In this document: positions 33,801 to 45,800 of the stretch, in pieces
Layout of the letters: each line of letters opens with the position of its first letter
How positions within the stretch are numbered: the stretch's first letter is position 1
Source: Symsagittifera roscoffensis
Lineage: Eukaryota; Xenacoelomorpha; Acoela; Convolutidae
NCBI RefSeq assembly: GCF_963678635.1
Contig: NC_087066.1
Span: forward strand, 56,872,312 to 56,936,311
Length of the DNA: 64,000 bases
Direction of reading: 5' to 3'
Translations under genes and position numbers: made by a program
Notes under the pieces: generated by a model
Databases searched by the model: none
Seen by the model: the letters and a program-made list of their open reading frames with translations, nothing else
Told to the model about the DNA's origin: nothing

Positions 33801-36800
33801 GTGTAATACTGCAATGGGAATAGGCTCCTTCATCATCGGTCAATTTGAGGCCAGTGGTGTGGGTGCCCAGTGGAGCGTGTTGCATCAGCCGGTCAACAGC
33901 GATGATAACATATCACTGCTAAGTTAGTCTAGAAGATTTTAAAATCTACTATATCCGAATCAAACGGTTCTTTTTTGCGTAAGATGCTTGTACTAGTACA
34001 ACCAGACATAATTCGAAGATGTCCTATATTTTACATTTTGTGAGTCAAATTATTGCAAAGGAACAACTGATATTTTTACGCTACCCAAAATTTGTTCTAA
34101 AAATTGATGTGCATGGTAATTACCCATTTTTCAATTACATTTAGTGTTTATCTACATTCTTCAATGGTTCACGCACAAACTCTATTTATGTCGGTAGGGG
34201 TAAAAGAGTCGATCAAGTTATCGATTTGTTCAAGCTGTTTTTGTTTGAATATTCAATTTGTCTACATTTTTTTAAATTTTAATTGATAAATTGACTTTTC
34301 GAGCAGTCCTGAATTATTTATAAGACCCCCCTATTTTGCCACAAAGTTCTGCGATGTGTCTTTTCATTTGGATGGTTTTGACCATACGAAGTTCCGCTTT
34401 TTTGGTATCAGTATTAATTAAACTAATTAATAGTGTATTAGTATGACTCTAGTTTTCAAACCTGCCTCGCAAATAAAAGTGCTCATTTGGTGGCACGTTT
34501 GCTGAAATCACGATCATTAGCATTGGAAATTTCATAGAATCTGTTGTCAGCTTGATTGGTGGCTAATGTTTGCTCATCGTTAAGCGCCCGTGGCTGAGAG
34601 GGAAGTACGTGGGACTCCAATTCTTGGGGGCGATGGTTCTAATTTGGCACAATGCAGAAGTTATACTAATTCGAGGCTTTTTTCCACTTTTTTTCTTCAC
34701 TTTGTAAAGCTGCTTTTTGTCGTGTTCTCGCTTGTGCGATTAGCGGCTCTTTTCCAACGCCCCCACATATCAACTTCAGTTTTGAAAAACCATTTTAACG
34801 TTGTCATAATGCATTGAAACTTGTCGTGGTGAACAATTGTGAACATATTTTTTCTTCACTTTACAGTAATATCATGCGTTTAACAAATAATCATACGTAC
34901 AGCAACTATTAAAAAAAGAAAACATGAAAGGTGGGGAGTGAAAAAAGAGCCCGAATAGCAATCGTTATCAACTCAGAATATAGATTTCTAAACTAAAAAT
35001 GTAGTTCACGAAGTTACTGATCCACTTTTGCTGCTATCGTTCTGCATGCTCAATTTATTGAAAAATTAAGTTAAGCTACCGGCTACTAGTTCGAGTAACT
35101 ACTGATTACCCTTGCGATAAGCAAGGGTATTGCAATGGCGCACTACTAGACTTTTTTTCCCGTAAACAACCTTGTTCACACTTCTAGACGATCTCCTCTT
35201 CTAGAGGATCTTCTGGTTTAATTCACTTGCAGGTTATTAATTAATTGCAATTAATTAGCAAATTAATTCAAAAAAGGTCCGTTTTTTTTCGGGTTCGTGG
35301 TTTTCGTCCTAGTTTCTGCCTTTTTTATCTGATAGGGTTTTACTGGTTTACTTTTTAAAGCATGGGTTTTGTTCCAATTTAAACAGTTTTTATTTTAACT
35401 GAAACTTCACAAATTTTTAAATTTACTTTCTTATCTTCACTTCTCTTCTTACCTTCCCTCAACCTTATTGAGGTTGCTTCCGCTTGGCCTAGAAGTAGCA
35501 GTTGTCTTTGTTCTCAAAGGTCTTAGGTTCGAGTCGTGGCCGGATCTTGTTTTTTTTTCAGTATCAAGGCAATTGGAAAAAAAATTCCGAGAAAAATGAA
35601 TTGTTGGTTTTTCGTTTATTCGCTCAGGTCAGCTAAATTGCCACAACGGCTTTTGCTTGTGCTGTAGACAATTTTCCTTGTAGTTGCAAGTGCAAATGTT
35701 GTTCATTCTAATTTCAAGGGGGGCTTGAAAGAGTTTTTAAAAAGAATTCATAAAATCTTTTTTTTTCGTTTCGGTTGGTGTCTGCTCAAAGATGGTCGGC
35801 TTAGTTATCACATCACTGGTTTTTTTTGCTGTAAGCTACTTTTTTTTGTAGATTCAAATGCAATTGTTGTTTAAGGTGGGATTTAAAGCAATTTATTTAT
35901 GAAATCATAATTTTTTCGGCTCAACTTGTGTCTGCGCAAAGATTTTCGGCTTTGTTTCTTCTCTTAAATTTTGTTCCGTTGCTGCTGATTTAAGGTTCAA
36001 GTGACTGGAACTTCTTTCGAGACATATGAAAGCTTATATGACCTAGTTTTTTTTCAAAAATTTCCTTTTTCGGCTTTTAATGTTTTTATTCCATGTTAGT
36101 GTTGTATCGCGAGTGGCGCGAAGCTCCGCTTCGCCTCTGTTTCGAATATTCAAACTGTTTCAGTTTATGGTATATTGATTGTTCTACTTATTTTTGCGTA
36201 ATTTTGAAGGCGAAGAGATACCGATTTGGGATTATGTGTTTCAGGGTCGCAAAAAAGTTTTATGAAATTTTTTTACGATAATGTTTGATTTCGGATCAAT
36301 AGTTTTCGACTCAGAGTTTTTCGCCTTTGTTGCCGCTCGGTAAGTGTTTTTCACTTTTTAAAGGCTTGTTATGAACTTCATTTGATACAAATATGAAGTT
36401 TTTGTAGCTGCAGTTTTTACTGTATTGGCGCAGATGCTAAGTCGATTGACGGTTATTTTCAACATTGGGGTTTCGATTCGTGCACAAACCAAAATATTCA
36501 AATTAGTTTTCATCTTTTTTTTTACTTTTTCGTTTTTTTTATCCATTAACGGCTAGTTTATGTTGTTTTCACGCTTGTTTGCGCAGTTCAGCCTCGCCTG
36601 TGTGTAATTTATTTTGATCAAAATATTTAGGCTTCATGATTTTTATAGTTAAAGGCTGTCTACGTAGTTTGCGAATTGTTCATTTGATTTAAGTGCATGC
36701 TTTTATACAATAACGTATATAGGAACATTCCAAGGTTTCGTTTTAGTTTTTTTTTTGTTTAATTTTAAAATTTACTATTTGGTTTTTAGGTACTCAGCTA

Positions 36801-39800
36801 TAAATCTGTCGGCTTAGTTTCTATAGAACTTCAAATTTTACATGTTCTGCCTAGTTTGTAAATTTTGAGGACCCGTTTGTTTGCAAACAGTGGAAAATTT
36901 TTCCTTTCAAAACAAATGTCGGTTAATCGTTTGTCTGATCACTTTCTGTCGTTTTAAATGTCACAGCGTGGTTTTCCCTTTATTTAAGTTACCGTTGCTG
37001 TTTTTCATCGGCCTTCTCATTTCATATTGCATTGTTTCAAAGGAAATTAATTTTGGATCGTTTAATGTTTCCCGAGAGTGGGAGGCGTATAAGTTTCGAT
37101 TTCAAAAACATAATAACTCAATGTTGTTCATTATAATTTTTACGTGTTCTGCTCAGCTGGCGTCTTGCCAAGTTGTTTCGACTGAGTTTCCGCTCAACAA
37201 TTTTTTGTTGTCTTGCTGGTGCCCGTGAGAGGAGTGTTTGGCTTGTTACCCTTGCGATAAGCAAGGGTATTGCAATTGGGTACTAGACTTTTTTTCCCCG
37301 TAAACAACTTTGTCCACTTGATTCATCTGGACTTTTGAAACCTTGGTTCATATTGAGTTCAAATTTCTTACTGTTTTTTGCACACTTAGCCTGGGGGTAA
37401 CGAATATGTCTGGGACCTTTCTCGGGTTCAAGTCTGACTAGGACCTTTTTCAAACGGTAAATCTTCCAGTGCCAGATCTAAGGCTCGTTTTTTTTTGCTG
37501 CAAACAGTTTTTACTGCAGCTGCTGTAAGTGCTTTAACATTTTAAATTTCTGGCCGAATCGAAATTTGTTTTTAATACTGGTTGTAACTTTACCAACTCG
37601 ATCTGTCAATTTTTTTTTTCATTTTTGGTTTTTTTTGTCAGGTTAATAAGTTTCGGCTTAATTTATTTAATTTATATCGACCTAGTGGCCTTTTATTGCT
37701 TCGTTCAGGGATCAAACAAAGTTCGTGTGCGTGCCTGTGCTCTGAAGGAAGACCGCTTTTTTATTGACAAAAATGATTTTTTTGATTTTTTTTAAATTTT
37801 TTGTTTGATTTTAATCAAATTTGTGTCGCAAGTGGTGTGAAGCTCAGCTTCGCCTCTGTGTAAAAATTTTGAGCTTTAAATGTTTTAAGCTCAACATTTT
37901 TTGTGACAACAAATTATTTTCGTCTAACTGACTTCTAACTCAAATTGTTTCTGAACGCTGTTCAAACGCTCAGGATTGTATATCTCGACATTTTTATATC
38001 TCGATCTTTCCTGGCAAAAATATGAAGTTTTTGTAGATGTAGTTTTTTCCACGTGTTTTATTCGAATTTTTTAAATCGAAGTAACGGCTTTCTTCTGATT
38101 TTCTGTTGAGTTTGCACACATGAGAGTCCGATAAGAACGAATGATTTGTCATATCGAGACCCGCCGGCGGATCAATGTATGTTGAAAAACCAGATAAAAA
38201 ATTTTTAGGATGATAGGATATGTTGAACAACCGGATATGTTCACGATGTTGAACAACCGAAACAAGAATTAGAACGATAGAAATTAAAAATAAACCAATT
38301 TTGATGTTAGATTTAAAAGACCTAAATATAGAATTAGGCGCAAGCATTTAATTGAGACTTGACTATGATTTGAAAATACGAGTCTCAATTAATTTTTTGT
38401 GCTGAACTCTATACTTTGGTCTTCTAAATCTTAAACATCCAAATATGTTTCGCCTTAGTTAACACATCCCTATACTTGTTTCGTTTAGAGCAAGAGCACG
38501 ATTTTGGTACAGTTTTTGAATCAATAGATTGCATAGAGATCATTCCAAATTTTTCTAACCAAACTCTCACATTTTAGTGCTAAGTTTATACGTTAATTAA
38601 ACAGCTGACTTGATTGTGCTATTTCCTTTTCAAAAAAGCACACTGCGAGACTGATATCTACGAATAAAGCTTGCGTGAAAGTAAGAGTGTCCAAGATCCC
38701 TTGAGTTTTAAATAACATTTTCTAGGTCTAACGATCTTTCTCGAAGCATAGTAGGTGCGAGTCAGACGTTAGATGAGAGTTATTTAATCTCATTTCAGGC
38801 ATTCTTTTGATGCTGATGTTCGACATAGTGCTCTATGGGCTGTTAGCGTGGTACGTTGAGGCAGTGTTTCCTGGTGAGTTCGGCTATCCCCAGAAATTCT
38901 ACTTTCCCTTCCAGAAGTCCTACTGGTTTGGGTCAGCTGACGAGCAGAATAAAGAGACGACGGAGGCTGAACGGGACTGCTCGGAGGCCTACATTGAGGA
39001 TGAGCCAAAAGGAACTGAGAAGGGAATTGAAATTGTCGGCTTGAGGAAAGTGTTCGGCGAGAAAGTAAGTGTTCAGTTGAATTTTCAGGTCTTATCCAGT
39101 TCCTGACCCTTACATTACATTAAAATTTTTCAGTATAAACAAGTGAACAGTTTAACCTTTGTTTTCATGCAATTCGCCATTAGAATTTTTTTCACGGGAA
39201 TCGAACCCATGTCAACAGCTTGGAAGGCTGCTATGCTACCACTACACCAACGATGCTTCTTAAGACGTTTTATTAATAATTCAGATTCCCAATTCTAGCT
39301 ACGTCAGGCTCCAAGTTCTAACTCTTCAACTAATAGTTAACACGGTGCTGTCTAATTGTCCAATATGTAAAATTTGGAGCCTGGCGCAGTTAGAATTTGA
39401 AATATCAATTATCTGTTCAAGTGTGAATCAGGCATCGTTGGTGTAGTGGTAGCATAGCAGCCTTCCAAGCTGTTGACATGGGTTCGATTCCCGTACGATG
39501 CAGAATTCTTTGGACGTCATGGTAATTTTTTTTGCATTTTATCGAGTGTCTGGACTTTTTTCGGATAACACCGAACGAACCATTTTTGTCTCAGAATTAG
39601 AAAAATTATGTGGCTCTTTTTCCTTCCCCCCTCCCCACCTGCAAAATTTTACAAGTAAATTTACTGTTTATTTTGTTTGATTATTATGAAATTTGACGTA
39701 CGGACTAATTAGGCCATGACAAACATGTTTGGTCTTCATAATTAACCTTCTAAACCCACTCGTTTCACAATAAAATTGATGCTCGTGTGAGGTGGGGGGA

Positions 39801-42800
39801 AGGAAAAAGAGCCAATTATGTTAAATCAATCAAAAATGCGAAAAAAATTGCATGAAATGTTTTTAAATTAGCTGCTTTTGTTTTATTGTCGTTTTTTGTC
39901 AGCTTCCGATTTTGTTACAAGCAGGTTGTTGTCGAATTTTATCTTAATCTACGCTCGAATTTTTGCTGATACGCTCACCTTTTTTTGGAAAAAATCACCT
40001 TATAGTGATCAGTTTTGAAAATGTCAAATGAGAAGGCAGGATAAAATGTCAAATGATCAGACAACAGTTTTTTACTGTTGTTTGGTGCTTAGGTTGCTGT
40101 GAACAATCTCCACCTGAACTTGTACGATGACCAGATTACTGTGCTTTTGGGCCACAATGGGGCAGGAAAGAGTACCACCATGTCCATGCTCACCGGTCTC
40201 TTCCCCCCTACCAGTGGAAATGCAACAGTCAACGGCTTCACACTCAAAGGTTGGCTTCCACTCATTGTTGGTTGGTTGAAGGTATGCATCAGAGGTGACT
40301 CATTGTTGGTTGGTTGAAGTTGAAGGTATGCATCAGAGGTGAAGGTATGCATCAGAGGTGCCGCGACTTTTCTGACAGAGACAGCTCAGTCAATTTCAAA
40401 TTGAGACATTTCGGCCGAAAAAAAAAACAAAAAAGTTCGGGGGGGGGGGGGGGAGACACTTCAGCAAATTTTAAAATTTGCAACAACTTTTCTAAAAACT
40501 ATCGATTACAAACGGTAGTGGTAAGAGCGCTCCGCTGCGATTACAATCGACATGAGAGGAGTAGTGCACGAGAAACAGTGTTTGCGGTCTCAATATTATA
40601 TTGTCCGGAATGTCTCCGTCTGAGATGTCTGATTAAGGCTTTTAAGAAACCTGCTGATGTTTTCTGGGCGGTTTTTCCTTGAAGTATGGCATAATCCCGT
40701 AAAGCAGTTTTAATTGAAGAACACTATAATCTCTTCATGAAGTAACTATTTGTTCTTTTTACAGTACTTTTGTGCATATTCCGGAGTGTCCATGAACTAA
40801 GTGAAGACACTTGGTTAGATCGTGTGGTTTAATTTTAGGAAAATTAGGAGGAAAATGAAAAAATGTCGATTCTCATTTCCAGGCCAGCTGGGAAGGGTGA
40901 GGGAAAGTCTTGGCCTGTGCCCTCAACATGACGTCTTATTTGACAATCTAACAGTGGAAGAACATCTAGAGTTCTTTGGGGCCCTGAAAGGAGCGACTCC
41001 CAGCGAACTCAAGTTCCAGATACCAGACCTACTTGAACAGCTCCAGTTGGACAACAAGAGAACAGCCAAGTCCAAAACACTCTCAGGTATCGATCTAGTT
41101 TATTCGGAATTATTAAAAGTCAAACGAGTTTTGTATTTTAAACTGTATGATATTGTTGTTGTTTAAGAGTGATGAGCGTAGTGATTACTCTTATATAAGT
41201 CTTGGTGATTTTTTGATTTTTTCAGGAAAAAAGTCTTAAAATTGGTTCACGCTCAATTTGATTTTTTGCGGGTTGTCATTTAATTTTTTTAGTTGAAAAA
41301 ACTTGAAAGAAGGGCAAACTCCACTGTCAAACAGCAAAAATTTGAAGGTCACAAAAACGTGATCGACTTCTAATTTCGAAAATGGAAATTTATTATCAGA
41401 TTTCACAGCGAATTAAAAGTTTTATTTTTTTTACCCAGTGTTCTGAAATTGGGTTTGTTTTTATCAAAGAAGTGTCAATCGTAAATTGTTTTACAAATTC
41501 AAAAAGCTATAAGGCCATCTGTTTTTTTCTTCGAATTTCAAAAGATTAAGGATTTTTTTAAAAAAAAACCCAGTATTTTACTTGCGTTCATCACTCTTTT
41601 CCAACTGTCAAATGGCTTTGCTAGTTAGTTGCCACAGGGAGCGCTTCAAGCGAACGTGGCCCGAGTCTACGGAACATAGCTACTTCGGCCGGACATTGGG
41701 GTCTATTCTGTTAAGATAGGTAAAAAAAGGTGGAAGTAGTCGGATCCGAGCTGTGTTAACGTGCTCCTTGATGAATGGTGGAGCAGTTGCTCAGTCGAGG
41801 ATAAATCAGGTGGGCCCAGCGGGAGAACTTTGAGAATGAGCGCGTCCTTGATTGCATTGGTTACGTAGTTTATGAGTATCTTTTTTAAAAGTGGTTTTAA
41901 TTTAAAAACGAAGTTGTTTCGGTGAGTGTAATCGTAAAACGGGTTAGATAGGTCTTCTCAAAGAGTTATTGGTTGAGCTCTTTTAAAAATTGATTAAGAG
42001 TTAGGTTTGATTTTTCTGGGAGGAAAAATGAACCTATTATAGAAATGGAAGTGAAGGTACGATTTTAGAAAAATAATGGTTGGATAGACGTTTATGGTGC
42101 TGTTGTGCGGATTTTAGTTTGCATTCAGTGTGTATGTGATCTATGGAGCTCATCTTTTTGAACCCTGCCACAACACGTAGAGCTTTTTTTAAAAGGATTT
42201 GTAATTTGTTCATGGAGAAATTGCTTGCAGCTCGTGACCAAGCTGGGCTGGAGTATTGGTCTGATCAAGGATTTGAACGTTACAACTAATGTTTTTTTTT
42301 GTATCCATTTCGTCTCGGAAAGAGCCTCCAGGATGGTGTATTGTCGAAAGGAAGCCTGGCTTAATTGAAATATTTAAAGTAATAAATTTGAATTGATGAT
42401 TTGATCGGTAAAAATGCCCTCTGGCGTCCTGAGGAATGTTTGAATTCCAAAGAGGTGAATGCGCATTAACGTCCCCCAGCAGTAAATTATAGTCTTTAGT
42501 GAGGTACTGTGCGAGTAACGTTTTATAGTCATTCAGGCTGCTGCTGCGCGTGGGAAAGTAAACGTTCGAGATCCGGAGACTTTGGATGTTAGCCTTTGTT
42601 TCAAAGCCCTAGCCTCCTAAATTCTGTCTTGGTTATAGTCTAGTTCCTCGTACATGCAAGGTAGATTCGGTATTCTCAAATTAGGGCTACGTTTCAGGGC
42701 TACGTTTCGTTGCAAATGAATTTTAGGATATTTGGATTTTTTATTACGTTCGAGTTTAAAGAACTATCGCTGCGCGGAGTTATAATTCACTTGTGGAGTG

Positions 42801-45800
42801 CTTGAGACGCGATGTAAGACGTCTAGTCAGTAGTGCGAGTAATTGGGCTTTGGGGAACTGGTTGTTGGCGTTAAAATGTTTGGGTTGTTGGTTACAAGGG
42901 GCGGCAGTTGTGAGTTTGGGAACAAAATGAGCAATTAAAGACTTAATGATGGTCTAAGATTGGTGAGCTTACTACATTTAGAATTGACTCATCAGCAAAT
43001 GTGACCCCACATACTTGCATGATTTTTTTATACGACTTGTTTACATAGGGAGCAATAAAGAGTGTCGGGTTTGGGGTGTTTTCCGGAACAAAGTGACAAA
43101 AGTAGGATTAAGAGACGGAGCAGCCTGGCCGGCTTCAGACGCTTCTAACGTAAAAACCCGGGATTTGCAAGCAATCTGCACTCCACTGTTGTTAAGATAG
43201 GAGGTTGTAGTTGTGTCAATTACAGACAGGCGAGACTGTCCATTGAGTTCACTATTGGAAGGCGGCACATCAAGAATAAATCATTGATTAAAACAAGAAT
43301 TTATTGCGAAATTTTACTAAATCGAACTGTTTAGATGTATCAAGAGCTCAAAAGTTGGGACCGGAGTTAATGTTGAATGTGATTAAACCTCACTAAGACC
43401 TTTAAATGTAAAGCAGAACAGTAAAAAATATGTTGAATATGTTGGTTCCAAATTAATTTCGATCCATCCAAGATTCCTGCCATCTAGGATGCAAGGTGTT
43501 ACTTTTGTTTTCTAGGAGGCATGAAGCGTAAACTGTCAGTGGCTATTGCTTTGATTGGGAACTCGAAGATAGTGGTATTGGATGAGCCCACCTCAGGTAT
43601 GGACCCGGCTGCACGGAGACTCACATGGGACGTCCTACTCAACAACAAGGTCAGTCGGGTTGTCATATATTCATGATGCAAAATTGCAGTAAAGAGAAAA
43701 AAAACTAATTTGCGTTCGGGTCAAGCTTAAGCAGCGGCACGGAATTTTGACGTACAGTGATTTGTTTTGAGCGGTCGCAGCAGAGAATTAGTTTGCTTCA
43801 ACTTAATGTTTTTCATGGAGTAATTTTTCTACAGTTTCAGCAAATATTCTGGAAAAATTTTGCACGTTTATGGTGAAAACAAGTTCCACAATAAAGCATC
43901 AGCATACCTTTTTCTCTGAATGAAAATTGGTTTCCTCCGGTCAGTTTCGTAATTTACAGTTAAATTTACTGAGCTTCCTTGATATTCAGGGCGACATTGA
44001 AAACCCATTTTCACAGGGTAAAAGAGTCGATTAAATTCGTGAAGACTTTTATATAGGCCGTGAGTTAGTATTCAGGAAACGTCTCAAAAGTGTAAAGGTC
44101 ACGAAAAGTTTATGAGTTAGTATTCAGGAAACGTCTTAAAAGTGTAAAGGTCACGAAAAACGTGATGGAGTTCGATTTTGGAAAGTGGATTTCAATTTTC
44201 AGATTTTCCAGCGGAATGAAAAGTAAACTTATTAATCCTGTTTTGTCAAATTGAATTACTTTTGTCAAAAAATATTCAGTGATAAATTGTTCTTACACCA
44301 AGAATTTTGAGACCGTATGTTTTTTACTTCGAATTTCTTGAGGTTGAAGTTTTTCAAAAAACAAGTCATTTTTTCCTGTTTTTCTTTGCGTTCATTGGCT
44401 CTTTTCCAAAGAGTCTGTTGGCTATGTTCTTTCATATGAACAATTTCACCGCAAATTTGATCACATTTTCATTGAAGTTCTCTCTTTTGTTGGATACCTA
44501 GTGCTTGCGAAGCGCAGCTTGGCCTGTGTGTATTACTTAGCGTAGACGGCAAATCAATTCGGCTTTGAGTTCTTTGCAATTTGAGCTTAGCTTATTTGAA
44601 CTATTTTTTTTGATTGCCTTTGGAAGAAACATCTTGTAATTTTTAAGATCTTGAGGTGTTTTTTTAAGGAAAAAGTCAAACTTGTCCACGCTCAAGCTTA
44701 CGTTTCGCGGTTTTACTTTCAATTTCTCTTAATTTATATGTGATTTCAATTTAAAATTGAAAAGCACGTCGCGCTCTCCAAAAACGAAAGTGCAAATTGT
44801 TCGGTGCGACAAGCAGTGAATTACTTCTTGTTTTAAGAATGGACTTGTTTTTTTTTTCAGATTTTATCTATTAAGAAATTACTTATTGACTCTGATGTAG
44901 CTAGTCTTATCCAGAAAAGAAAATAATTTTTAAAAAGTTTTTAGAACTCAAAGATCTTCAAAGTGGCGTTGTTTTTCTTCGAAACTTGAAAATTCTTCAC
45001 AAAAATAGTCCTTTTTTTACAGATTTTCTGACTATTTATGTTTGAAGCAGGAATAAAAGAGAAACGTATCGCGGGGGGGGGCGGGGGGGGGGGGGGTGGT
45101 TTTTTGATAAATCTGAAAAGCTTCTTTTTGTCTCTTTGTTAGCTTAACGTTTCAGTTTCTGCGATTAATGAACGCAGTGAAGACTCCTATATAGTTCTTG
45201 CCGATTTTTGTCCCGACCCTTGAAAATGGGAAAGAACTTTTTTTTCGGGCGTTTTATTTTTTTTTGGTTTTTTTTCTTTTTGTTTTCCAAGCAAAATTAG
45301 GTACCACAAACAATCAGGCGACTGGGCTGAGTGATATATCATTTTAAAGCCCTTACAACCGTTTCTTAAACTATGATAAGAAACCGTGTCGAGAAAAACC
45401 GGTTTGAAATTTTCGGTTTTCCGTCTTATTTCGAGCGATTAAAGCGTGCAAGCAGTCTTATTTTAATTGCTTAAAAACTTACAATAGCTTAATTTAAAAC
45501 GTAAAAACTTAGTTTTACTTTAGTACTGTTAGTTAACTTTGAGTATTTTAGCGCCTTTTTGGAATCAAGTTTTTCAAAAAACTGCAAAAAAAAACTTTTA
45601 TTATGACTGTCGACTGTACCTAATCACCAGTTTTCTGTTCAGCTCTTTTCATCACATCAAGCCGAAAAAACGACAATTATTTATTTTGTAAAAACTTTGT
45701 TGTATTTTCTAAGACTATGGTCGGAACATTCTGTGCTACTTGCTCAGTAAGCAACTATCCTTGTTTTTTTTCAGGAAAAAGTCCTAAAATGCTCTAACAA

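Noticed and set aside
36881-37228. 115-codon hydrophobic plus-strand frame
   Set aside because: T-rich DNA gives Phe/Leu/Ile by composition. It overlaps the approach to an S1 element and has no conserved pattern.
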